Source: Planctomycetota bacterium (GTDB taxonomy: Bacteria; Planctomycetota; Planctomycetia; Pirellulales; Lacipirellulaceae). From it: a stretch of 25,141 nt of DNA. A program made the position numbers and the translations under genes. Shown piece after piece: positions 15,893-22,465 of the stretch (position 1 is the first letter of the stretch; the number at the start of each line of letters is the position of its first letter). The stretch is taken from assembly GCA_013151315.1 (NCBI GenBank), contig JAADIN010000220.1, forward strand, positions 1 through 25,141, read 5' to 3'. The notes under the pieces were generated by a model. That model did no database searches and was not told the origin of the DNA. It worked only from the letters and a program-made list of their open reading frames with translations.

Positions 15893-16780
15893 TCATTTTC
15901 TTAGCACTTGTTGAAGCACGCGGTCCATGGCTTCGTCGGTTCTGACGCGAAAGTAGTCTGCTTGTAGTGATCGGCAACCGGCTTCGATGCGTTTTAAGAA
16001 CTCGGCGAGGGCCGCGAGATAGGCTTGGCGAATTGCGCGTGGCTGGACAAGGACATCGGGTAGCGCCTCGAGGCCTTCAAACCGAGTTGGGCTATCAAAC
16101 TGAAAATCGGTCTCTGCTGGATCGAGCACCTGGAGCAAAACGACCTCGTGTCGTTGATATCGCAAGTGTTTTAATCCTAACAGGAGCGCATCCACATCGC
16201 CCAGGAAATCGCTGATGACTACGACTACGCCGGGCCGCTGGAAACGCGAGGAAGCTTCGTGCAGCACCTTTCCTAGATCCGACTTTTGATTGGCCTCGGC
16301 GCTGGCCATGAGATGGACCAGTTGGTGCAGCGATGCCGGATTGGCGCTTTCTCGAATCAGCTCGCGAAGCTGATCGTCGAAGGTCGCCAAGCTAACGCTG
16401 TCGCGCTGTCGCAGAACGACATAAGCCATTGCCGCGGCAAGACACTGCGCGTACTCGAGCTTCGAAAGCTGCTTGGGGTCGCTCTGGTAGAGCATGCTTT
16501 CGCTGATATCGACCAACAGATAGCAAACCAAATTGGTTTCCGCCTCGAACTGCTTGAGATAAACTTTGTCGGTTTTGCCAAATACTTTCCAATCGACGTA
16601 GCGAAGATCGTCGCCGGTGGTGTACTCGCGGTGCTCGGTGAACTCGACCGATTGGCCGCGATGCGAACTGCGATGCCTGCCCGACTGAAAACCCTCGACA
16701 ATATAGCGAGCGCGCAGTTCGAGGCCTTGGAGCTTGGCTAGCGATTCGGGGTCAAGATACGAAGTGGAGATAGTCGTCAT
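15893..16780 (-). CDS. DUF58 domain-containing protein
   Basis: ATG 16780 (MTTISTSYLDPE) is preferred to the longer frame, since the extension is translated from a dispersed repeat. The 295-residue protein carries the DUF58 signature (GRHRSSHRGQSVEFTEHREY then GDDLRYVDWKVFGKTDKVYL) and a vWA-like core with D91, S93 and S95 (VDISESM) and VVVVISDFLGD. DUF58 proteins usually follow a MoxR-type AAA ATPase gene and are its partners, but none lies upstream here; pdxJ does. It is the first gene of the long minus-strand operon. No convincing ribosome binding site is visible, and the promoter probably lies in or near the repeat between it and pdxJ. Confidence 0.92.
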   Translation of the reverse strand: MTTISTSYLDPESLAKLQGLELRARYIVEGFQSGRHRSSHRGQSVEFTEHREYTTGDDLRYVDWKVFGKTDKVYLKQFEAETNLVCYLLVDISESMLYQSDPKQLSKLEYAQCLAAAMAYVVLRQRDSVSLATFDDQLRELIRESANPASLHQLVHLMASAEANQKSDLGKVLHEASSRFQRPGVVVVISDFLGDVDALLLGLKHLRYQRHEVVLLQVLDPAETDFQFDSPTRFEGLEALPDVLVQPRAIRQAYLAALAEFLKRIEAGCRSLQADYFRVRTDEAMDRVLQQVLRK

Positions 16781-16796
16781 GCGTTGTTGAGGAAAG

Positions 16797-16910
16797 CAAA
16801 GATAAAAAAATTTGCGCAGAAGGCGCAAAGCCGTAGAGACAACCGAGAGTTTGCATGGAATTTTTGCTCTCCCACTCTCCTCTGCGTCTTTGCGTCTCTG
16901 TGTGAGACTT
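16797..16910. repeat. imperfect inverted dispersed repeat (GCGCAAAG type)
   Basis: The left part (about 16807-16840, TTTGCGCAGAAGGCGCAAAG) and the right part (about 16880-16910, TGCGTCTTTGCGTCTCTG) are imperfect inverted copies of an AGGCGCAAAG/CTTTGCGTC unit. The whole gap between pdxJ and the DUF58 gene consists of it. No second copy is seen in this window, so the dispersed nature is inferred from its form. Confidence 0.55.
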
Positions 16911-16928
16911 AATAATCGTCCGCCTCCT

Positions 16929-17645
16929 CTACTCAATCAACCGCTTCATGTCGCGCACCGCCTGCTCCAATCCTACCATGATCGCGCGGGCGACGATCGT
17001 GTGACCGATGTTCAACATCTGCATCTCGTCGATCGCGGCGACCGGTTTGACGTTTCGATAGGTGAGTCCGTGGCCGGCGTGAAGGGCGAGACCAGCTTGG
17101 CGGATTTGACGGCTGGCGGTTTTCAGGGCTTCGAGTTCCACATCGCCATTGCCGCCGGCCAAAGTTGCATTGGCATAGGCACCGGTGTGTAACTCGATAA
17201 TATCGGCTCCCAGCGCGATGCCGGTCTCGATTTGGGTTGGATCGGGGTCGAGAAAGAGACTCACTCCGATTCCCGCCTCCTTGAGCTGATCGACGGCACG
17301 AGCCACTTTTTCGCGGCCGCCGACGACGTCGAGCCCTCCTTCGGTCGTGACTTCCTCTCGCCGCTCGGGCACGAGCATCGCCTCGCGAGGGCTAGCATTC
17401 ACGGCAATCGCAAGCACCTCGTCGACGCAGGCCAGTTCAAGATTGATTGGCACGGCGGCCGTCTCGATCAGCAAACGGAGGTCACGGTCTTGGATATGCC
17501 GACGGTCCTCGCGCAGGTGAATGACGATGCCATCGGCACCGCCCAGCTCGGCGAGGGTGGCGGCCCAGACGGGGTCAGGTTCGTTTGCCCTCCGCGCTTG
17601 TCGCACGGTTGCCACATGATCGATATTTACGCCTAATTTGGGCAT
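16929..17645 (-). CDS. pdxJ: pyridoxine 5'-phosphate synthase PdxJ
   Basis: PdxJ condenses 3-amino-2-oxopropyl phosphate with 1-deoxyxylulose 5-phosphate to form pyridoxine 5'-phosphate, the last step of the DXP-dependent vitamin B6 pathway, in the cytoplasm. The 238-residue length is normal. The start MPKLGVNIDHVATVRQARR, the residues H43 and R45 (IVIHLREDRRHI), E70 (INLELA) and H192 (HAGHGLTY) match the catalytic and phosphate-binding sites of the family (H45, E72 and H193 in E. coli). The ATG at 17645 has no strong ribosome binding site, and a two-copy hairpin lies in the leader. It is transcribed alone, with a repeat separating it from the DUF58 operon. Confidence 0.97.
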   Translation of the reverse strand: MPKLGVNIDHVATVRQARRANEPDPVWAATLAELGGADGIVIHLREDRRHIQDRDLRLLIETAAVPINLELACVDEVLAIAVNASPREAMLVPERREEVTTEGGLDVVGGREKVARAVDQLKEAGIGVSLFLDPDPTQIETGIALGADIIELHTGAYANATLAGGNGDVELEALKTASRQIRQAGLALHAGHGLTYRNVKPVAAIDEMQMLNIGHTIVARAIMVGLEQAVRDMKRLIE

Positions 17646-17668
17646 GATTGAGTTCTTTGGGGAGGGAC

Positions 17669-17703
17669 GTTTCGGACCGCGTTTCGGACCGCGTGGCGGT
17701 CCG
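17669..17703 (-). promoter_or_regulatory. alternative hairpins in the pdxJ leader
   Basis: A 12-base unit (GTTTCGGACCGC) occurs twice in tandem at 17669-17692, followed by GTGGCGGTCCG. The arm GCGGTCCG (17696-17703) can pair perfectly over 8 bases with either copy of CGGACCGC, giving two mutually exclusive hairpins 24-58 bases upstream of the pdxJ start. A regulatory leader is possible; a simple tandem duplication is the alternative. Confidence 0.4.
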
Positions 17704-17961
17704 TTTATTGCGGTTTATGTTGCGTTTTTGCCACACTCGCGGCAGATGGTTTGGTAGACGAATCGGTATCTGGGGCAAGCCGGCGCCCTGGCCGATTGTA
17801 AGCTAGACTTCCTTGTAGCAGAAGCGTCTCAACACCGCTCCTCCTCCACTTTTCAATGCCTGGGCTCGATGGCTGGACTTGATATCGCAACGCGAGTCCG
17901 TTTGCCGTTTTCCCTCGCCAATATCTTTTCACCTTGAAACCCGCCGCGTGAGGACACCGTC
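17704..17961. other. divergent intergenic region between pdxJ and the gene at 17962
   Basis: No gene is supported here. The region must hold the promoters of pdxJ (leftward) and of the small gene at 17962 (rightward). The sequence TGAGGA at about 17949-17954 is the ribosome binding site of the latter. I cannot place a convincing -10/-35 pair. Confidence 0.4.
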
Positions 17962-18297
17962 ATGAACTGTCAGGAACTTGCCCTACAGATTCAGGAATTG
18001 CAACCCGAAGCGACGACTCAAGATGTGGCCCGGTTGTGCTTGCTTCTCTCGAACAATGCTCAGAAATTGGAAATGCTAGGGGATCGTCCGAAACTAAAAA
18101 CGGCTTGGCAGGAGGTCGGCTTGAAATTGCAAGCCGCAACCGACCAACATGCGGCGATGACGCAAGAGCTCGAAGAACTGGCCAATTCGGACCCCGAGAA
18201 ATTTTCCAGAGACCAAATCTGGGTTCTCATTCGAGCGATCAAGGTGCAAAGCCAAGTCTTGCAGATGTACGTCGGCCATCCACTCGCGGATGTGTGA
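17962..18297 (+). CDS. conserved hypothetical helical protein, 111 aa
   Basis: ATG 17962 has TGAGGA about 7 bases upstream, which fixes the start. The protein is soluble and almost all helical (QELALQIQELQPEATTQDVA, WQEVGLKLQAATDQHAAMTQ, REDQIW-like end), rich in Leu, Gln, Ala and Glu, consistent with a small helical bundle or a coiled-coil partner protein. No known domain or catalytic motif is recognised. It stands alone and converges on mgtE, whose stop is 37 bases away. Confidence 0.65.
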   Translation: MNCQELALQIQELQPEATTQDVARLCLLLSNNAQKLEMLGDRPKLKTAWQEVGLKLQAATDQHAAMTQELEELANSDPEKFSRDQIWVLIRAIKVQSQVLQMYVGHPLADV

Positions 18298-18303
18298 TGA
18301 GGC

Positions 18304-18333
18304 GTTGCGGGTTGGAAACAATAAACTCGCAAC
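18304..18333. terminator. possible bidirectional terminator hairpin
   Basis: GTTGCG (18304-18309) and CGCAAC (18328-18333) can pair across an 18-base loop, exactly between the stops of the two convergent genes. There is no U-tract on either side, so the call is weak and rests mainly on position. Confidence 0.25.
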
Positions 18334-19683
18334 TCACTCCAACAACCAAATCGCGACGTTCATGTAGAGCACAATGCCTACGATGTCGATGATTCCGGCC
18401 ACGAAAGGCGTGCTCATCAACGCCGGGTCGAGTCCCATGCGTTGGAACAGCAAAGGCAGCAGCGCGCCGAGCATCGTTCCGCAGACAACCACGAGCATCA
18501 GCGTGATGGGGATCACGAGGGCATCGCTTGGAGTGGGGGCTAGGAAACAAGCCGCGAGATAGCCAATGCTGGCCAAAAAGGCTCCCAGGAGAGCGCCAAT
18601 CCATAGCTCTCGCCAAACGACCTCGACCCAATCCGATGGCATGATTTCCTTGATCGTTAGCGCGCGAATGATCAACGTGGCTGACTGGCTACCCGTATTG
18701 CCGCCGCTGGAAATCACGAGCGGCACAAACCAGACCAGCCAAGCAACATTTTGAAGTGCTTCGTGATACGATTTCAGTAACAGCGCGGTTAGCAACGCGG
18801 CTCCGAAGAGCACCAGCAACCAGCCCGCCCGCAAACGGGTGAGCCTCAACAGCCCGGTGGCCAAATAGCTTTCTTCAAGCGGAACGACGGCACCGGCCAG
18901 ATAAGCATCTTCGGTCGCCTCTTCCTGCAATACGTCGATGACGTCGTCGTAGGTAATGATGCCGACCAGATGACGCTCGGCGTCGACGACCGGAATCGCC
19001 AAGAAATCAAAATCGGCAACCTTTTCGGCAACGGCTTCTTGGTCGTCGGTGGCGCTGACGGTCACGAGATCGCGTTTCATTAACTCGGCGAGCAAAGTTT
19101 CCGGTTTTCCGAGTTGGGTCACCAGTTGTCGAGTCGAGACCAAGCCGCGAAGGTGATTGTCGTCGTCGACAATATAGATGTAGTAGATAGTTTCCAGGTC
19201 TTGTGCCTGTCGGCCAATCTCTTCGAGTGCCGCGCGCACGGTCAGAGTTTCGGGCAGTTTGGCAACCTCGGTGGTCATCACCGCGCCTGCCGTACCTTCG
19301 GGATAGGCGCGAAGTCGCAAGATATCGCGTCGTTCTTCCGTAGGAATAAGCGACAGCACCGTCTCGACAACGATCGGGTCGGTATGGTGAAGCAAGTCAA
19401 CCCGATCGTCGGGCGGCATGTCCGCGATCAGGGGGGCGAGCTCGGTCGGGTTGGCGGATTCAAGAATACCGACTTGAATTTCTTCGTCGAGGAAGCCAAA
19501 AATCGCCACTCGGGTTGCGCTGTCGGCCGCTAGAAGTACTGCCCAAGCTTCGAGCGGGACCAGTCCTTCCATGAATTCTGCCGTTCGGCCTGCATGCAAA
19601 GCGATGCAAAACTCGCGCAAGCCGGCTCCATCTTCGGCGGCCAACATCTCGCGTAATTCAGGTAAATAAAGGGTATTGATCAT
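18334..19683 (-). CDS. mgtE: magnesium transporter MgtE
   Basis: MgtE is a Mg2+-gated channel in the inner membrane. The 449-residue length is typical. The order is an N-terminal superhelical domain (1-130), two CBS domains (about 135-255; MTTEVAKLPETLTVRAALEE and MKRDLVTVSATDDQEAVAE), and a five-helix membrane domain. The signature SSGGNTGSQSA (residues 325-335) and D419 (GLDPALMSTP), the equivalent of the pore aspartate, are present. ATG 19683 abuts a dispersed repeat and has no clear ribosome binding site. The upstream gap of about 110 bases is taken up by that repeat, so an M-box riboswitch is not visible. It is divergent from rnc. Confidence 0.96.
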   Translation of the reverse strand: MINTLYLPELREMLAAEDGAGLREFCIALHAGRTAEFMEGLVPLEAWAVLLAADSATRVAIFGFLDEEIQVGILESANPTELAPLIADMPPDDRVDLLHHTDPIVVETVLSLIPTEERRDILRLRAYPEGTAGAVMTTEVAKLPETLTVRAALEEIGRQAQDLETIYYIYIVDDDNHLRGLVSTRQLVTQLGKPETLLAELMKRDLVTVSATDDQEAVAEKVADFDFLAIPVVDAERHLVGIITYDDVIDVLQEEATEDAYLAGAVVPLEESYLATGLLRLTRLRAGWLLVLFGAALLTALLLKSYHEALQNVAWLVWFVPLVISSGGNTGSQSATLIIRALTIKEIMPSDWVEVVWRELWIGALLGAFLASIGYLAACFLAPTPSDALVIPITLMLVVVCGTMLGALLPLLFQRMGLDPALMSTPFVAGIIDIVGIVLYMNVAIWLLE

Positions 19684-19785
19684 GGGCTGGAGGCTAGAGG
19701 CCGGAGGATGTAGACTGGAAGATATTGGGTCCGTAGCAGCACCGATTTCCCTACAGCCTACCGCCTCCAGCCTTCAGCCTCCAGA
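19684..19785. repeat. inverted dispersed repeat between mgtE and rnc
   Basis: The left arm (19684-19716, with CTGGAGGCTAGAGGCCGG) and the right arm (about 19750-19785, whose complement has CTGGAGGCTGAAGGCTGG) are imperfect inverted copies. A 13-base piece of the right arm (AGCCTACCGCCTC, 19755-19767) recurs exactly at 4118-4130, directly in front of the TatD-type gene. It fills the whole divergent promoter region of mgtE and rnc. Confidence 0.65.
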
Positions 19786-19793
19786 ACCCCGTT

Positions 19794-20540
19794 TTGCATA
19801 ATGCATACCCCAACCTGCTGTCGCCCGATCTGGAGGCTTGCCAGAAGAAGATCGAGTACCAGTTCCACGATGTCGATTTACTTCACTCGGCTCTGAGGCA
19901 TGCTTCCGGCGTTTCGCAGCGTCTTTCCTCGAACGAGCGAATGGAATTCCTGGGAGATGCGGTTCTTGGGATGGTGGTCTGCGAACGTCTCTACCAGCAG
20001 TATCCTGAATATCTCGAAGGCGAGATGACCAAGATCAAGTCGGTCGTCGTGAGCGGAGAAACCTGTGCTCGCATCTGTGAAAAGATTGGCCTGCAGGAGT
20101 ATTTGGTGCTCGGCAAGGGAATGGCTGCAGATCCGCAGATTCCTCGATCCGTCATTGCGGCGGTGCTAGAATCGCTGATCGCTGCGATTTTTCTGGATAG
20201 CGGAATGGAATCGGCTCGCCAGTTCATCCTCCGACATATGGATACCGAGATCGAGCAAGCAGCCTCGGGAGAAAGTGGCAGCAACTACAAGTCTCAGCTT
20301 CAACAGTTTGCGCAACGAGAGTACGGAGTGACCCCAGGGTATCAGCTTCTCGATGAAAAGGGCCCCGACCACAGCAAATGCTTTAAGATCGCTGCCCTGG
20401 TTGCCCAGCGGCGATTTGCACCTGCCTGGGGAATGAGTAAGAAAGAATCGGAGCAACGAGCCGCCCACAACGCGATCAGCGAGATCAACGGCGAGCCCCC
20501 CCCCTATCCTTCTGATGAGCCGATGGCCCCTGACTTGTAA
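19794..20540 (+). CDS. rnc: ribonuclease III
   Basis: RNase III cuts double-stranded RNA in rRNA and mRNA processing. The protein (248 residues) has the signature NERMEFLGDAVLG at 47-59, with E51 and D55 at metal-binding positions. A C-terminal dsRNA-binding domain follows (SNYKSQLQQFAQ, KGPDHSKCFKIA, WGMSKKESEQRAAHNAI). E126 matches catalytic E117 of E. coli, but the partner aspartate D114 is replaced by A123 (SVIAAVLESLIAA). The start is TTG 19794, because the nearby ATG at 19801 is out of frame; no ribosome binding site is visible. A membrane-protein gene follows 21 bases after the stop. Confidence 0.93.
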   Translation: MHNAYPNLLSPDLEACQKKIEYQFHDVDLLHSALRHASGVSQRLSSNERMEFLGDAVLGMVVCERLYQQYPEYLEGEMTKIKSVVVSGETCARICEKIGLQEYLVLGKGMAADPQIPRSVIAAVLESLIAAIFLDSGMESARQFILRHMDTEIEQAASGESGSNYKSQLQQFAQREYGVTPGYQLLDEKGPDHSKCFKIAALVAQRRFAPAWGMSKKESEQRAAHNAISEINGEPPPYPSDEPMAPDL

Positions 20541-20561
20541 GATTGCTTGGCTCTCGCTTTC

Positions 20562-21296
20562 ATGATGAAAACTCTATCCAATTTCTTCGCGGCATGCGTC
20601 AATCCGAGCACGACCTGGGTCTTTGCTGCAATAGGCGTGGGAATGTTTCTCGGCATTTGGGCAGCGCCTCCCTCGGTTGCGTTTTTGCTGACTGACGAGA
20701 ATGGGGTCGTCGAAACGGCGACGATGGCCCTCTTTGCGGGAGCGAGCCTTCTCTGCGCGTACTATGTCTTTTTTACAGGGGCCTTTCAAACGAAGCCTTC
20801 ACTTCGCTACTACTTCTTGCTGTGGGCCGTCCTCTGTTTTGTCTTCTGCGGCGAAGAGATTAGCTGGGGCCAACACTGGCTCGGGTTCGGGACTCCCGAG
20901 CTGCTCTCCAGCAACGTCCAAGGCGAGGCAAACCTTCATAATCTCCCCTGGCTCACGCCGCGGGTTGTCGATGGCCTGAGCGATTTTATTACGAGTCAGG
21001 GTGCGTTCTATGTTGGATTCTTTGTTTACTTTTTGTTACTCCCGCTCGCTTCCCGATGGCAACCAATCGGCGTTCTCCTGGAGCGTCTCAAGTTCCCAAC
21101 ACTCCGAAGCGGATTGCTGATGGCGATTTGGTTGCCTATCGCACTCTCCTTCCTTCTGGCTTTAGTCACCCAAGTTGGACCAACGCGCGATGCATTGACG
21201 GAACTACGAGAGTTTTACTTTGCATTTTCGATCTTTCTGTACGCAATGGTTCTCACCACGTTGCGAGCCGAGTGCCCCGAATCTCAAGCTGGGTAA
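20562..21296 (+). CDS. multi-pass membrane protein with EEISWGQ motif
   Basis: The protein (244 residues from ATG 20562; ATG 20565 is equally possible) has about six membrane helices. Near the first third is ENGVVETATMALFAGA, and between helices 3 and 4 is the polar segment CGEEISWGQHWLGFGTPE, followed by NVQGEANLHNL. These conserved acidic, Trp, Gln and His residues define an uncharacterised bacterial membrane family that I recognise by motif only. Such a polar cluster facing one membrane side could bind metal or form an active site, but this is inference. It lies 21 bases after rnc and may be co-transcribed. Confidence 0.75.
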   Translation: MMKTLSNFFAACVNPSTTWVFAAIGVGMFLGIWAAPPSVAFLLTDENGVVETATMALFAGASLLCAYYVFFTGAFQTKPSLRYYFLLWAVLCFVFCGEEISWGQHWLGFGTPELLSSNVQGEANLHNLPWLTPRVVDGLSDFITSQGAFYVGFFVYFLLLPLASRWQPIGVLLERLKFPTLRSGLLMAIWLPIALSFLLALVTQVGPTRDALTELREFYFAFSIFLYAMVLTTLRAECPESQAG

Positions 21297-21330
21297 AAGT
21301 GGGGAAGGTTGGCTCTTCCCGCCTTTAGCC

Positions 21331-21501
21331 CAGGAGGATTGCAGGACGATTGCAAAGTGTGAGTGTGAGCCGCACGGCGCTAGCCGCGGGCCAGCAGCTG
21401 GATAACGCTTTGCCTCTGCTACCCGACGCTAGCGCGTTGCGGCTCACATTAATCAAATTCTCGACTTGAAGACGTACTCGCATGACTTTGCAGTTCTCCT
21501 G
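21331..21501. repeat. nested palindromic element sharing ends with the 5.2-kb element
   Basis: The outer ends are CAGGACGATTGCAAAGT (21342-21358) and its imperfect inverted copy (21485-21501, 14 of 17 positions). A partial extra copy of the left end (CAGGAGGATTG) lies at 21331. The inner palindrome is a diverged copy of the 4976-5040 repeat (arms about 21365-21391 and 21421-21447, starting GTGAGCCGC). No gene is found in 21297-21583. Confidence 0.7.
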
Positions 21502-21583
21502 AGGAGGATAGGGGGCTTCTAGCAGCGAATTGCTTTGCGACGTACAATGCCGGTTTGCGACCCTCAGCCCCGACCCCGCCAGC

Positions 21584-21850
21584 ATGTTTGACCAACAACT
21601 AGTCAAGGGTTTACGGTGCCCTCAAAACCAATCGCCGGTGACTCTTGCCCCAGGCAAGCTCGTTGAGCGGATCAATCGAGGGATCGCAGCGGGCCAAGTC
21701 CTGAACCTTGGCGGACATCGACTCGATCAACCCCTCGATGCAGGTTTGGTCCGAGAAGCGGGCGACATGCTCTACCCCGTGATTGATGCAATTCCCGTGA
21801 TGTTGCCAGACGAAGCGGTGGAATTATCCCAAGTGTCCGACGATTGGTAG
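21584..21850 (+). CDS. Trm112-like small protein
   Basis: The 88-residue protein has the shape of the Trm112/UPF0434 family: a KGLRCPQNQSPVTLA start, then central strands, and an end with DMLYPVIDAIPVMLPDEAVE. Family members bind and activate methyltransferases or act as small zinc-ribbon-like adaptors. Here only one Cys is present, so a bound zinc is unlikely. Residues about 28-60 are longer than in the minimal family. ATG 21584 is chosen; the frame is open upstream without typical sequence. The HIT gene starts 14 bases after the stop, so the two are probably one operon. Confidence 0.85.
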   Translation: MFDQQLVKGLRCPQNQSPVTLAPGKLVERINRGIAAGQVLNLGGHRLDQPLDAGLVREAGDMLYPVIDAIPVMLPDEAVELSQVSDDW

Positions 21851-21864
21851 TAGAGGAGAAACCA

Positions 21865-22206
21865 ATGGCAAAAACCCTATTTCAAAAGATCATAGATCGT
21901 GAAATTCCCGCCGAGATTGTCTATGAAGACGAACGGTGCTTAGCATTCCACGATGTCCAGCCGCAAGCGCCGACTCATGTGCTACTGATTCCCAAGAAGC
22001 CGATTGAGTCGATCGATCGCATTGCCGAGGAAGATGCCGACCTCCTGGGGCACCTGTGGCTCACCATTGGCAAGCTGGCAAGCGAGCTTCAGCTCGCGGG
22101 AGGGTATCGAGTGGTCATCAATTGTGGTGACGATGGCGGACAGACAGTCGACCATCTTCATTTTCATATACTAGGAGGCCGAGCCATGACTTGGCCGCCA
22201 GGGTAA
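21865..22206 (+). CDS. HIT-family (histidine triad) nucleotide-binding protein
   Basis: The 113-residue protein is a HINT-type nucleotide hydrolase that acts on purine nucleotide phosphoramidates. It has the HIT motif HLHFHI with H97, H99 and H101, the N-terminal FQKIIDREIPAEIVYED, the segment HVLLIPKKPIESI and the conserved end LGGRAMTWPPG. The length is the usual one for the family. ATG 21865 has a good ribosome binding site (AGAGGAGA, about 6 bases upstream). It follows the Trm112-like gene closely and is the last gene of that unit; a dispersed repeat lies after its stop. Confidence 0.95.
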   Translation: MAKTLFQKIIDREIPAEIVYEDERCLAFHDVQPQAPTHVLLIPKKPIESIDRIAEEDADLLGHLWLTIGKLASELQLAGGYRVVINCGDDGGQTVDHLHFHILGGRAMTWPPG

Positions 22207-22231
22207 AGGGATACTTTGGCAAGGAATCTTC

Positions 22232-22411
22232 GTAACCGTTCACAGGAAAGAAATGGAACCACGGAGACACCGAGAACACGGAGTTTTTTCATCAGAGTTT
22301 CCATCAGAGAGAAAGAGCCACCTGGAGGTCTTTTCAAATTGAAAGAGATCGAAATGGTTTTTTCTCTGTGTTCTCCGTGGTGAATATTACTTCAGACGGC
22401 TGAACGGTTAC
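22232..22411. repeat. palindromic element with 11-bp terminal inverted repeats
   Basis: The ends are GTAACCGTTCA at 22232-22242 and its exact reverse complement at 22401-22411. Inside them, a second inverted pair of CCACGGAGACACCGAGAA-type units (about 22260-22283 and 22366-22382) is present. The arrangement, short terminal repeats around an inner palindrome, is the same as in the elements at 5218 and 21331 but with different sequence. No protein is encoded. Confidence 0.7.
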
Positions 22412-22465
22412 CTAAGGTCTTATTGACGGTTCTGCGATCAAGAAACATGACGGGCCTTCCGTCGT

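Noticed and set aside
16781..16936. 52-residue N-terminal extension of the DUF58 protein
   Set aside because: It is translated from the dispersed repeat between pdxJ and DUF58, while the family starts near MTTISTSYLDPE.
19684..19793. M-box (Mg2+) riboswitch upstream of mgtE
   Set aside because: The gap is too short and is fully explained by an inverted dispersed repeat; no M-box-like conserved core is seen.
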